Part shown: piece by piece, positions 24,781 through 36,811 of the stretch
How the letters are laid out: every line of letters starts with the position of its first letter
Position numbering within the stretch: the stretch's first letter is position 1
Assembly (NCBI GenBank): GCA_030035585.1
Contig: CM057463.1
Location: forward strand, 134,758,736-134,822,735
Direction: 5' to 3'
DNA length: 64,000 nt
From: Dugong dugon
Taxonomy: Eukaryota > Chordata > Mammalia > Sirenia > Dugongidae
Position numbers and translations under genes: made by a program
The notes under the pieces: model-generated
What the model was told of the DNA's origin: nothing
What the model saw: the letters and a program-made list of their open reading frames with translations, nothing else
The model's database searches: none

Positions 24781-25624
24781 TTCAGAACGCAATACCTCAT
24801 GATACATTGACAACTATTAGGAGTGTTGACACCTCTATTAATCTATTGTAAATGTTTTTTTCATTGAATGCCTATGTTTGGAAAGTAAGAGTGATGTCAT
24901 AGAAGATGATGGAGTAGGAAGCTCCAAGAGTAGTACTGCTCAACAGGCAGGAACTATTAGAATCAACTATTTTGTAACTCTGGAATCTAGCTGAAAACTT
25001 ACAGCATCCAGGAGACTACTTAGTGAAGAAAGGCTAATAAATTATAGTTAATTTTGGTAGTTTTGCATGCAAATACCATTCCCTATCTCCATCCCTGTAC
25101 CTGGCAGCTGTGGGAAACACAGCCCACATTCTTTGAATGTTTTGCTAATGCCAGCATGGGCAGTTTGTCCTCCAAATACTGGAGTTGTGAGGTTCTGAGT
25201 GCCAGTTCACTGAAAGACCAGCAAAGGGACTGACCATTCTTTCAACTCCAGTATGCTGAAGCAGCTTCCTGGGTAGCGTTTGTGGAAGGAATTTCAAGAG
25301 ATAGCACTTTTTTTTTTTTTTTCTTTTCTTATTAGATTGAAACACTCAAGGATATCTGTCAGGTCATTGTGGAGATAATGGAACAGGGACTTCAGTGGCC
25401 ACCCATGACAAGGGATATAATCATTACAAAATATAGTTTAGTAAAGTCATAAATGGATAATTGTAGCTCTCAACATGTAACAACAGGAATCCCTGGGGAC
25501 GGATGATATATTATTTCCAAAGTAACCATGTTAAAATATTCAAACTACTTCATTCTCAACAGAATTTAAAAGCATACAAGGAAACTATGGTCCACTTAGG
25601 AAAAAGAAAAAAAAAAGATATCAT

Positions 25625-26108
25625 CTGTGATAGTTAGGATTGTGTGTCAACATGGCTGTGCCATGATACTCAGTATTTATATATGATCACTCCCATGATT
25701 GAGTCTGCTGTGAGTAGCCAATCAGTTGCAAGGGCATTTCCTTGGGGGGTGTGGCCTGCATCCAACTATAAGCAGATGTTCTGGCTTTTTGCTCGCTCTG
25801 GATCCTGTGGCTGCCTCCTGTTCGTCTGGCCTTTGGTTCTTGGGACTTAAGCTATCAGCTTATCCGCAGATCCTGGGATTCGTCAATCTTCACAGCCAGT
25901 GAGTGGAGTCCTGCTTTTGGACCTGCTGTTCTTGGGTTTGCCAGCCCCTGCAGTTACATGAATTAGAAGACGTCTGTATCCTAATCCACAGACTTGGGAC
26001 ATTCCAGCCTCTACAATCACATGAGCTGCTTCTTTGATATAAATCTCTCTATATGTATATTAATACACTTTACCTGTTTTGCTTCTCTAGAGAACCCAGA
26101 CTAAGACA
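25625..26108 (+). mobile_element. ERVL-type (MLT2-like) LTR
   Basis: Begins 'tgatagttaggattgtgtgt' and ends 'agagaacccagactaagaca', the start and end words of MLT2/ERVL LTRs. A TATA-like stretch and 'ataaatctctctatatg' lie near the end. It may be the 5' LTR of the ERVL pol region to the right or an independent solo LTR. Confidence 0.6.
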
Positions 26109-26400
26109 TTATCCCTGACGAAACTCAGACACTGGATTTACTAGAAAGAAGACATTAAATTTACTGAAAACCATGCACAAAGAACTAAAGACAATCAGGA
26201 GAACAATGAAGGAAAATGTAGATAATATTAATAAAAAAGTATAGAATTTATGAACAGGAGTAAATAGATATTGTTGAGATAAAAAATACAGTAACTGAAA
26301 TGAAAAAAATGACTAGAGTGGTTCAATGTCAGATTTTTGCAGGTAGAAGACAAAATCAATAAACTTGAAGAGAGGGCAATTGATATTATGTAGTCTGAGG

Positions 26401-26540
26401 ATGGAAACTCTGGTGGCACAGTGGTTAAGTGCTATGGCTGCTAACCAAAAGTTTGGCAGTTTGAATCCACAGGTACTCCTTAGAAACTCTATGGGAAGTT
26501 CTACTCTGTCTTACACAGTTGCACAAAGAAAAATAAATAA
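26401..26540 (+). mobile_element. Afrotherian SINE, tail-truncated
   Basis: 'ctctggtggcacagtggtta', 'gctgctaaccaaaagtttgg' and 'ttctactctgtcttaca', ending in an A-rich run. Confidence 0.85.
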
Positions 26541-26794
26541 ATAAAAAAGGAACAGGTCCTAAGAGATCTATAGAACACCATCCATCAAAAACCAAACAAA
26601 CAATATTGGCAGAACTGATGAACAAAGAAGATATAAAATCTATAGAAAACAAATAGCAAAATGGCAGAAGCAAGTCCTGCACTATCAGTAATCACTTTAA
26701 ATTTAAATGGATTAAATTCAACAATTAAAAGACAGAGATTGGCAGAGTGGAAAAAAATTTTTCCAATTATATGCTGCTCACAATACACTTAATT

Positions 26795-27245
26795 TTTTTT
26801 TTATTGTGGTCAAGTATATATAACAAAACGTTTGCTATTTTGAACATTTTTACATGTATAATTCAGTGACATTGTGTTCAACATGTTGTACAAGCATCAC
26901 CACTATTTGTTTCCAATATTTTTTATATCTCCTAACAGAAACTCAGTGCTCCTTTAGCAATAACTCACCCTCACCCCCACCATGGTAATGACTAATAAAC
27001 TTTAGTCTCTAGTCATTTGCCTATTCTAGATATTTCATGTAAGTAGGAATATACAATATTTGTCCTTTTCTATTTGATTTTTTTCACTCAGCAGAATACT
27101 TTCAATACTCATCCATGTCTTAGTATATATTAGAACTTAATGTGACTTTATGGCTGAATAATATGCCATCATATGTATATACCATATTAAGTTTAGCCAT
27201 TCATGTGTTACTGGACACTTGAGTTGTTTACACCTGTTGGCAATA
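26795..27245 (-). mobile_element. Old L1 3'UTR fragment
   Basis: The plus strand begins with a T run, then 'tattgtggtcaagtatatat', and contains 'ttcactcagcagaatact'. These are antisense L1M 3'UTR hallmarks. Confidence 0.75.
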
Positions 27246-29570
27246 CAGGTGACTGAATCCCAAGTTGGCAAGGGCTAAGTGGCAGTACTGTAATGGAGTG
27301 CAGAGTCAAAGAAGTAATCAGCATAGTCTGGCTCACAGAGAGCCATATTGGCCAGTTAATCTTGATGTCCCCAGCGATGAAATAGATGGGAAGTCTACTA
27401 AATTTTTATTTGATTTGTATAAACAAAAGATTTTTAGGTCAAGTGAACAAAGGTCTAACTCGAATCACCAATTCAGATAGTCACATTTCATTCAATTCAC
27501 AGATTTGAGCCAGTTTACCGACCCACAAACCCTTGAGTAGGGGAGGCTGGGATCACTAGGAAGGACCCAACTATATTTCCTAAAAAATTTTGTTGTTTGT
27601 TATCCTCACAGCATTCTCCAAAGGGACAGACAGTCCTTTACCAGTGTGACTGTATATTGGGGAAAAGGAAATAACCAGACTTTTGGGGGGATTACTGGAC
27701 ACTGGCTCTGTACTGACACTACTGGAAGGACAACTAAAATGTCACCATGGCTCACCAATCAGATTAGGAGTGTATGGAGGTCATCTGATCAATGGTGTTT
27801 TAACTCAGGTCCATCTCACAGCGAGTTCAGGGGGTCGCCCAACCCATCCTGTAGTGATTTCCCCAGTTTCAGAATGCATAAGTGAAGTAGACATGCTCAG
27901 AAAATGGTAGAATCCTCACACTGGTTCCCTGACCTGTGGAGCATGGGCTATTATGATAGGAAAGACCAAGTGGAAGCCACTAGAACAGCCTCTACCTAGG
28001 ATAATAGCAAACCAAAAAACAAACTACTATATTCCTTGAGGGATTACAGAGATTAGAAACACAATCAAGGATTTGAAGGATGCAGTGGTGGTAATTCCCA
28101 ATACATTCCCATTCAACTCATTTATTTAGCTTGTGAAAAAAATAGTCAGATCTTGGAGAATAAAAATGGATTATCACAAACTTAATCAAGTAGTGACTCC
28201 AATTGCAGCTATTTTTCTAAATGTGGTTTCATTTTTTGAGCAAATTAATACTTCTCCTGGTATGTAGCTATTGATCTGGCAAATGCTCTTTTCTCCATAT
28301 CTGTTAGTGAAGACCACCAGAAGTAGCTTGCTCTCAGTTGGCAACGCCAGTAGAATACCTTCAGTGTACTACCTCAGGAGTATATCAAATCTCTAGCTTT
28401 ACATCATAAATTAGTCCACAAGGACCTTAATCAATTTTCTCTTCCACAAGACACCACACTGGTCAACTACATTGATGACGGCATTCTATTTGAATCTACT
28501 GAGCAAGAAGTAGCAACTACTCTATATTTATTGGTAAGATGTTTGTATGTCAGAGAGTGCACAGCAAACCCAACACAAATTCAGGGGTCTTCTATCTCAG
28601 TGAAATTTCTAGGGGACAAGTAGTGAGGAAAATGTAGAGATATCCCTTCTATGGAGAAATACAAGTTTTTGCCTCTAGCCTGTCCTACAAATAAGTGTCT
28701 TCTACTTCTGGCCACAGGGGCTTTTAAATGTAACCTTCAATTCTCTGGTGCATTGGTTAGTCCAAAGAGAGAGTCTTAGCCCTATTTAACTGTGACAAAT
28801 GAATCCAAGGTTTTATTCCCTCTAATTTGGCTGTGCATGAATTGGTGAGGAGGACTAAGCATAGTCCCTTCCAACAAGGTTCTAATGAGTCTTTTATATG
28901 ATGTCTCTTCCAATATACATTTTCTTCTGAGGCGATGGTAGGCAGAATTTAGGAATGTAGTTTCTGTTTGTCAAGGGCTTCTTTAACCTGTGAAAGATAT
29001 TCTTTAGAGTATTGGATTAAAGGCTGTCAATACTTCAGTAATTCAGATTGAACAATGTTAGAGTAAGTGCAGACAGCATAAGGAAGTACCATGGATCTCC
29101 CAGTAATTATGTCAAAGGGGATAGAAAAAAAAAAAAGAGGTACAATTCCTAGTGAGTTAGAAGGCAACATCTTATTCACCTGATTGTGCTACCCTGACCC
29201 ATTTACACGATGGCTTGAAAATATACTATTATATTGAATGGGGCCCAGGATAAAAGAAGACTCTGAAACAGATCCAGGCTGCCTTGCAAATTGCTCTGCC
29301 ACTTGGGCCATATGATCTTGAAAATCTAACAGAGCTTGAAGTGCCAGTGGCAGGCAGACATGCTGTTTGGTGTCTTTAAGAACTCCCTATCCGAGAACTA
29401 CAATGCATACCCTTAGGATGTTGGAGAAAAGTCCTCCCATCATCAGCAGATAACTAGTCATCTTTTGAGAAACAATTTTTTGCTTGCTACTGGGACTTAG
29501 TTAAAAATGAATGCTTTGTGATGACTTTGCCATTGTCTTTATTTGGAGATTAAGTTTGATTTGAGAAGAT
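27246..29570 (+). pseudogene. ERVL-type provirus pol region, decayed
   Basis: The order is protease, RT, then RNase H/IN-like. The retroviral-aspartate-protease site DTGS is at 27698-27709. The RT active site YIDD is at 28468-28479 within an otherwise broken frame. A later block near 29240-29500 resembles the ERVL region after RT. Multiple stops and frameshifts are present. Between about 28800 and 29150 the text does not fit and may be another insertion. It has no coding capacity. LTR-like sequences flank it at 25625-26108 and 29815-30345. Confidence 0.65.
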
Positions 29571-29589
29571 GTGGAAGATGCATTATTGG

Positions 29590-29770
29590 CACAAATTGTT
29601 TGCACTTGGCTACTAACCAAAATATTGACAGTTCAAATCTACCCAGCTGTGCCTTGGAAGAAAGCCCTGTTGATCTATTTCTGTAAGATTACAACCTTGT
29701 GGAGTGCACTTCTACTCTGAAACACACAGGGTCACCGTGAGTCAGAATCGACTTGATGGCAACTTTTTTT
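29590..29770 (+). mobile_element. Afrotherian SINE
   Basis: 'cttggctactaaccaaaat', 'acccagctgtgcc' and 'gagtcagaatcgacttgatg', ending in a T run at 29765-29778. Confidence 0.85.
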
Positions 29771-29814
29771 TTTTTTTAAGATATGTCATTGGGTGCCAAA
29801 TTGACAAGGGGTGG

Positions 29815-30219
29815 ACTACTATGGTTAATTTTATGTGTCAGCTTTGCTAGGCTATTGTGCTCAGTTGTTTGGTCAAACACTAATCTTGATATTCCTGTGA
29901 AGTATTTTCATGTGATTAGCATTTAAATAACTTGGCCTTAAATAAGTAGATTTTCCTCATAATATGGGAAGGCCTCATCAAATCAGTTGAAGGCCTTAAT
30001 AGCAAACTGGAGATTTCTCAAGGAAGAATTCGACTTCCCGGCTACGAATAACGTATTGCTGGGATTCCTCTTTTTCCTACAACTTGACCTATGATTTCAG
30101 ACTCAAGGTGGCCAGAATTTCCAGCTTGTCACCTGATATAGAAATTTTGAACTTGCCAAACCCCATAATCACATGAGTCTATCCCTTGAAATAAATCTCT
30201 CTCCTCTCTCTCTCTTTAC

Positions 30220-30252
<33 letters not shown>

Positions 30253-30345
30253 TATAAATAGATGCATATCTATAGACATCTCTATTGTATCTATATCTCT
30301 ATGTAAATATTAATGGTTCTGTGTCTCTTAAGAACCCTAAGACAA
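29815..30345 (+). mobile_element. ERVL-type (MLT2-like) LTR
   Basis: 'ggttaattttatgtgtcagc', 'ttgtttggtcaaacactaat', 'aatcagttgaaggccttaat' and the end 'ttaagaaccctaagacaa' fit MLT2-type ERVL LTRs. It holds a (TC)n and (TA)n tract at about 30200-30250. It is positioned as the 3' LTR of the decayed pol region. Confidence 0.75.
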
Positions 30346-31140
30346 CTTTATTAAAATTGTCATGGGGATACTTTGAAGGAAAATATGTAGGAAATATTTA
30401 GCTATTGTGTGATCTATAAAAGATATATTTTGTGTCAATATATCCAATAATCTGGTTTTCCTTTTGCTCATCTTATCACTTGAATGAGTAGCTTTTTTTT
30501 AAGTTCTTGTCTTAGAATTCCATTATACTTGTTGTTATTCAAAATTCCTGCACCTGTAACTTCACTAAAGAATGGAAAATCATCAAAAAACAGATTTTGT
30601 GTTGTACAATATTATATATACTCTCTTCAAAATAAGTATCATGAGACTTGTGCTTGTTAATATAATGACCACTAGTAGCATTGATTGAAATGCTCCAATG
30701 AAATAAGTTTGAAGTAATGGCAGTTATTGAAAGAAAATATTCTTATTCATAAAATGATTTTTTAAAGTTTAAATTGATGGAACAAATAAGAAACTCTTGA
30801 TTAAATTCAAGTTGATCATTTAAAACATATTTTGCTACCATCTGAAATTTGAAAGTGATTTTAATATTTTTTTTAATTTCAATAATGCAAATTGCTCTAT
30901 GTAAATGAACTGAAGAATTCATGGGAGAGATATAGGAGATAAATTAAAAATAAAAAAAGGACAAATGTGCTATTGCCATTGATGCCAAGATCCCCGTACT
31001 CGATGATGAGCAAATAGTTAGGTCACAGCAGAAGGTGGAGAATTAGGAAACTATGAGAAGAAAAAGATATTAAAAACAGAGCAGTGCAACATCTAACACC
31101 AGAATTCTCATTACTGTCTAAAATAAAGTTAACTTTTTTT
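30346..31140. other. No recognisable feature
   Basis: AT-rich DNA with no supported repeat or gene. Confidence 0.4.
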
Positions 31141-31149
31141 GTACAAATT

Positions 31150-31453
31150 TTGTTGTTGCTGTTAGGTGCCTCTAGTTGATACCGACTCATAGAGACCCTG
31201 TGTACAACAGAACAAAATGCTGCCCAGTCCTGCGCCATCCTCACAATAGTTGTTATGCTTAAGCCCGTTGTTGCAGCCACTGTGTCAATCCATCTCATTG
31301 AGGGTCTTTCTCTTTTTCACTGATGCTCTACTTTACCAAGCATGATGTCCTCCAGGGACTGATCCCTCCTGACAGCATGTCCCAAGTATGTGAGATGTAG
31401 TCTCACCATCCTTGCTTCTAAGGAGCATTCTGGTTTTACTTCTTCCAAAACAT
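31150..31453 (-). mobile_element. RTE 3' end, with 9-bp target duplication
   Basis: Antisense of the segment seen at 52535-52870: 'gttgttgctgttaggtgcc' at one end and 'cattctggttttacttcttc' at the other. GTACAAATT is repeated at 31141-31149 and 31454-31462. Confidence 0.85.
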
Positions 31454-31499
31454 TGTACAAATTAGTCTAAGATATTTATTCCTTCATATTAAAGGAAAA

Positions 31500-31682
31500 A
31501 AACAAACCCCTTTCCATTGAGTAGATCCCGCTTCATAGTGATCTTTTAGGACAGAGTAGAACTGTAATATTTATGGAAGCAGACTACCACATCTTTCTCC
31601 CAAGGAGTAGCTGGTGGGTTCAAACTGCTGACCTTTCAGTTAGCAGGTGGGCATTTAACCACTTAGCCACCAGGACTCCTTT
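31500..31682 (-). mobile_element. Afrotherian SINE
   Basis: 'tagatcccgcttcatagtg', 'gggttcaaactgctgacctt', ending 'ttagccaccaggactcct'. Confidence 0.85.
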
Positions 31683-32901
31683 CTTTTATCATATATACCT
31701 CTTAAATTCAAATATTTAAGGGTAGAGAGCAGCTGACTAAAGCAGAAGTAGTACAAATCAAGGATATCTATCCTTAATGAATTATTTTCTACAAGTTATC
31801 CTCTGGCCTACATGTTTCTATTAATGATCCCATTATATAAGGCTCTTCTTTTTGCTTCTTTATAGTAGCATTTAGCTTAATGTTTTCAGCTCTGAGATAA
31901 AAAATAAAGAATATGATTAGGTGGAAACCACCACCTGATGATAGTGAGCTGAGGCAGAATGGTTGCGGGGTTAACTGACAAAACTGGTATGAGCATTTAA
32001 AGTATTGTGCAGCAAGAGGCTGAGCCAAAATGGCATTACAGACAGAAGCACCATGCCACCCCTCTGTAGCAAAGACTCAAAAAACTGAGTAAAACAGATA
32101 CAAACGTCAACCCTGGAATCATAAGTACCAAACAGGAATAAAAAACTTGATGAAGAACCAAATGGAATAAGAAACTGACAGAGAACAGAGAATGAGGAGA
32201 GCTACAGAGTGGAGGTCTCATACCAGCTAAAGTGGCTGGATTTGCCACCTTGGTCTACAGTCACCAAAGAACTCAGAGAGTATGGGAAGGCAACTTCAGA
32301 GAGCTCCCAACAGGAGACATAGCACCTAGTAACCAGAAATACACACTTTCCCATCTCACACCCTTCTTCCCTGTATGAGGCCTCAGCTGCTTGCCAGAGG
32401 GCCACAGTTGCTCTGCCAAAGAGACACTAGCTCACTGCTGCCAGGGTCCACCCTGCCTCCACCAGTCAGGCCCTTCAGCACCATTTTTTTTGGTTTGTAT
32501 TTTTGTTTGCTTTTTGATTTTTTGTTGTTGTTGTTTTTTTGCCTCTCTCTCTCCCTTCCTTCTTTTCCTCTCTCCTACCAGCTAGCCCTGTGGCCATCCC
32601 CTCCCCTTCTTGATGGGCTATGATTTTTTTAGTTTGTTTGCTTTGTTCTTTTTTTTGTTTATTTGGTGATCCCTTTTTTTTGTTTTTTTTTTTTGTTGCT
32701 TTTATTTCTCTCTCTCTCTCTTTTCCTTTTCTTTCTCCTGCCTACTAGCCCTTTGTGCTATCCTACCCCCTTTTAGATGGGCTGTGATTTTTTTGGTTTG
32801 TTTGCTTTATTCTCTTTTTTGTTTGTTTGTTTGTTTACTTTTTTAATATTATTTTTTGGACTTTTTTGTTGCTTTTCTCTCTCTCCCTTCCCTCCTTTCC
32901 T

Positions 32902-33171
32902 TTCTCCCGTCAGCTACCCTCATGTGCCATCCCCTCCCCTTCTTGATGGGTTGTGATTTTTTGGTTTGTTTGCTTTGTTCTTTTTTTTTCCTATTTTTTT
33001 CTGTTTCTTCTCTCTCTCTCCTTTTCTTCCTTTCCATTCTCCCGTCAGCTACCCTCATGTGCCATCCCCTCCCCTTCTTGATGGGTTGTGATTTTTTGGT
33101 TTGTTTGCTTTGTTCTTTTTTTTTCCTATTTTTTTCTGTTTCTTCTCTCTCTCTCCTTTTCTTCCTTTCCA
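32902..33171 (+). repeat. Perfect 135-bp tandem duplication in L1 5'UTR
   Basis: 32902-33036 and 33037-33171 are identical over 135 bp, including T runs of equal length. Surrounding monomers (from about 32580 to 34000) keep the frame 'cttgatgggctgtgatttttt' but are diverged. Confidence 0.95.
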
Positions 33172-34398
33172 ACCCAGCCCTGTGCACCTTCTGGACGGGG
33201 CGTGTTGCACAGTTCAGTTGGAGATTCACAATGCACAGCCTCCCCAGGTCTGCTCTACTGTGACCAACCAGCTCCTGCAGGGCCATTTTATGTATTTATT
33301 TATTGTTTGTTTCTTTGGGTTTTTTTTTTTTTGGTTTTTGTTTTCTTTTTGTTATTGTTTATTTTCTCTGTCTCACTTCCTTCTTTTCTTTTCTCCCATC
33401 CACCAAGCCCCATGCGCTGCCCCCAACTTCTTGGTGGGCTGTGTTGTATCACTCAGCTGGAGAACCTTTGACAGACGGCCTCCCCGGATCTGCGCTGCCC
33501 ACACAGGTCAGCATCCTTAGCATCATATTTTTTCTTTTTTCTTTATCTTACCCCTTCTCCTTTTCCTTCTCCCAGCAACATAGGCCCTGTGCTGCCTCTG
33601 CTCCTTCTTGACAGGCCTTATTGTGTCACCTGGCAAGAAAGACATCAGCTTGCTGCCACTCCAATTCCATCCTGCCCCCAATGGCCAGCAACTCCACCAC
33701 CATATTTTCTTGTTTTTGTCATTTTGAATTTTTTTGTTATTACTTATTCATTTTTATTTGTTTGCTTATTGGTTTCTTCTTTCTCTTCCCTTCTTTTCTT
33801 TCCTTTCTCTGGCCCAGTTAGTCTTGTGCACCCCGATCATGCTTCTTGAGAGACCCAGACACACCGCTCATCTAGAGAACTACCAGCACATGACCTCACT
33901 ATGTCTGCCCCATCCCCATCCATCGAATCTTACCACATTACCATTTTATTTACCTTTTTCCTTTTTAATTTTTTACCTTCTTTTTTTGCCTTTTTCTCTC
34001 ACTTCCTTCTCTTCTTTCACCCACTCAGCTCTGCACATCACATCCTCTTCTTTCTCTTCTGCTTATCTGCATCGTGTTCCTAGTGCCATGCCCCCAAGTG
34101 GGACAGATGTGGTCCCCCAGACCCTACCTTCTACTGTAACCAGCCCTGCCACATTGCCCCCAGTTTATGTCATAAAGTAACCATCCCCCACCTCCAGTCC
34201 CACTGGACACACCCTGCTGCACCATAAGCTAAGATTGACCCTGCTCACCTAGACAAGGTGGCAAGAAGAATTGTGCCCACAGGTGAGCAAGCAAGAAAAC
34301 ATACAGAGCCCATCTGCCCAAACATAACCAAATAAAACAAAAAAATCTGGACAAAACAATCAAATTTATAATCAATAAATGAAGAAAATAATTCCTGA

Positions 34399-35430
34399 AT
34401 GTCCAGGAGATAACAGACAATATCAAAACATGTTAAAAACAAGAAAGGATGGCTCCAGAAGGTTACCAAAATAAAACACCAGATGACCTTCTGTTAGAAT
34501 AAAAGGCACTGGAACTACCTGATACAGAATTCAGAACTCTAATATTCAGCGTTCTCCAACATATGAAGGAAAATGCAGACAAAAATAAGGAAAAAAGACA
34601 AAATTAGAAAATACAGACAAAATCATGGAAAAGACAGACAAAACAAAGGAAAAAATCAGGAACAAAATACTAAAATAAATAACTAGAAAGTGTACAAAAA
34701 CAGCAATAAGAAATCCAAAAGATAAACAAAAAGATTACAAAAATGGACACTGCAATAGAAAGTTTTAGGAGCAAATTTGAAACAATTCAAGACAGGATCA
34801 GCGAAATTGAAGACAAATCCATGGATACCATTTTGTTTGAGAAAAAATCAGAGAAAAGAATGAAGAAAAGTGAAGAAAACCTGAGAACAATGTGGGATAC
34901 AATAAAAAGCAAAAATTTAAGTGTGATTGGAGTTTCAGAACAGCAGGAGAAAACAGAAAGCATATAGAGGATCATTAAAGATTTGTTGACAAAAAACTTC
35001 CCTAATGTCAAGAAAGACGAAAAGCCGACTATCTAAGAAGCTCAACTAATGCTGTGTAGGAGAGACCTCAAGAGAAAAACACCGACACATATAATCACAC
35101 TCACTAAAAACAAAGACAAAAAAAGAATCCTGAGAGCAGCTCAAGGAAAACAAAAAGTCACATACAAAAAGGAAGCAATAAGATTAAGCTCTGATCACTC
35201 AGCAAAAACCATGCAAGCAAGAAGGCAATGTGATGACATATATAAAATCTTGAAAGAAAAGAAAGTGCCAACCAAGAATAATATATCCTGCAAAACTCGC
35301 ACTCAAATATTATGGCAAAATTAGGACATTTCTAGATAAACAGAAATTAAGGAAATACATTAAAAAAAAACAAGAATTATTAAAGGGAGTCCTTTGGTTA
35401 GAGAACCAACAACATCAGACAACAACAATC
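34399..35430 (+). pseudogene. L1 ORF1, broken
   Basis: Homologous to the intact ORF1 at 59799, from the ATG at 34399. The 4th codon region already carries a stop. Readable parts are 34743-34967 (coiled-coil end and NLSVIGVSEQQE) and 35049-35324 (HIITLTKNKDKKRILRAA and the C-terminal domain). The chaperone function is lost. Confidence 0.85.
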
Positions 35431-36811
35431 TGAATCAAGCACATAAGAGAGCATCAGCCAGGTGCCAACCTATGTAATGGCCTCTCAAGGATAAAACAAA
35501 ACTAAAATATTTATAACAGAGTATCAAGACATCAATCTGTAAATGACAATAACATCAGCATAAAAGAGGGAATAAACAGTGTAGGTATAGAACTTTCAAA
35601 TACAGAGGAACTCAAGGCATTATCAAGTAATGAAAGACTGGTTTAAACTTAGGAAGATAGGGGTAAATTTCAAGGTAACCACAAAGAATGTTAACAAACC
35701 TTTTCATCAAAATAAAGAAGAAAAACATAAAGTCTTAGTAAACACAAAAGTGAAACAAAAAAACAAAAAACCCACACACACAAAAAAGGAATTCAGCACA
35801 GGAGAGTAAGGGGATCAAATAAAACATCAGAACTACAAAAAAAAAAAAAAAGCACTACAAAATGACGACAATAAACTCACACCTATCAATAATTACACTG
35901 GAAAGAAATGACTTATATGAACCCGTAAAAAGAGACAAAGATAGAAAAAATGGGTAAAAATACAGGATCCATCAATATGCTGTCTATAAGAGACACACCT
36001 TAGAAACAAAGACATAAATTTATTAAAAATCAAAGGATGGAAAAAAAAATCAAGCCAACAGCTATCAAAAAAAAGTAGAAGTGGCAATACTAATCTCAGA
36101 TAATATAGATTTTAAAACAAAATCCACCATAAAAGTCAAAAAGGGTATTATATAAGGATTAAAGGGACAATACACAATGAAGACATAACCATGATAAACA
36201 TCTATGCACCCAATGACGGGTCTCCAAAGTACACAAAACAAACTCTAATAGCATTGAAAAGAGAAATTGACTATTCCACAATTATACTAGGAGACTTCAA
36301 CCCACCAGTCTTGGTAAAGGACAGAATATCTAGAAAGAAAATCAACAAAGATACAAGATCTAAAGGCCACAGTCAACCAACTTAACTTCATGGACATATA
36401 TAGAACACTCCACCCAACAACAGCAAAGTACACATTGTTTTCCAATGCACATGGAATGTTCTCCAGAATAGACCACATCTTAGGCCACAAAGCAACCCTC
36501 AATAAAATCCAAAACATTAACATAATACAAAGTGTCTTCTCTGATCACAATGCCATCAAACTAGAAATTAATTAACAGGAAGAACAAGGAAGAAAAATCA
36601 CATACATGGAAAATGAATACCACTCTGCTTAAAAACCACTGGGTAATAGAAGAAATCAAAGATGGAATTAAAAAATTCCTAGAATCAAATGAGAATGAAA
36701 ACACATCATACCTAAATCTTTGGGATACAGCAAAGACAATACTCAGAGGTCAATTTATAGCAACAGATGCACACGTCAAAAAAGAAGAAAGTGATAAAAT
36801 CAAAACTTTCG

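Larger units (their letters stand above)
24885..26790 (+). mobile_element. Old L1 5' region, ORF1 and start of ORF2 (split)
   Basis: The 5'UTR starts with 'gatgtcatagaagatgatgg', an old-L1 5' sequence. Diverged ORF1-type text runs at 26109-26400. An ORF2 start is readable at about 26680-26760 as LSVITLNLNGLNSTIKRQR. The element is interrupted by an ERVL-type LTR (25625-26108) and a SINE (26401-26540). No intact frame remains. Confidence 0.6.

Noticed and set aside
32375..34180. Several plus-strand frames of 80-148 codons rich in F, L and S, and a minus-strand frame of 145 codons
   Set aside because: Low-complexity reading of the T/C-rich L1 5'UTR; the internal 45-residue repeat is simply the 135-bp duplication.
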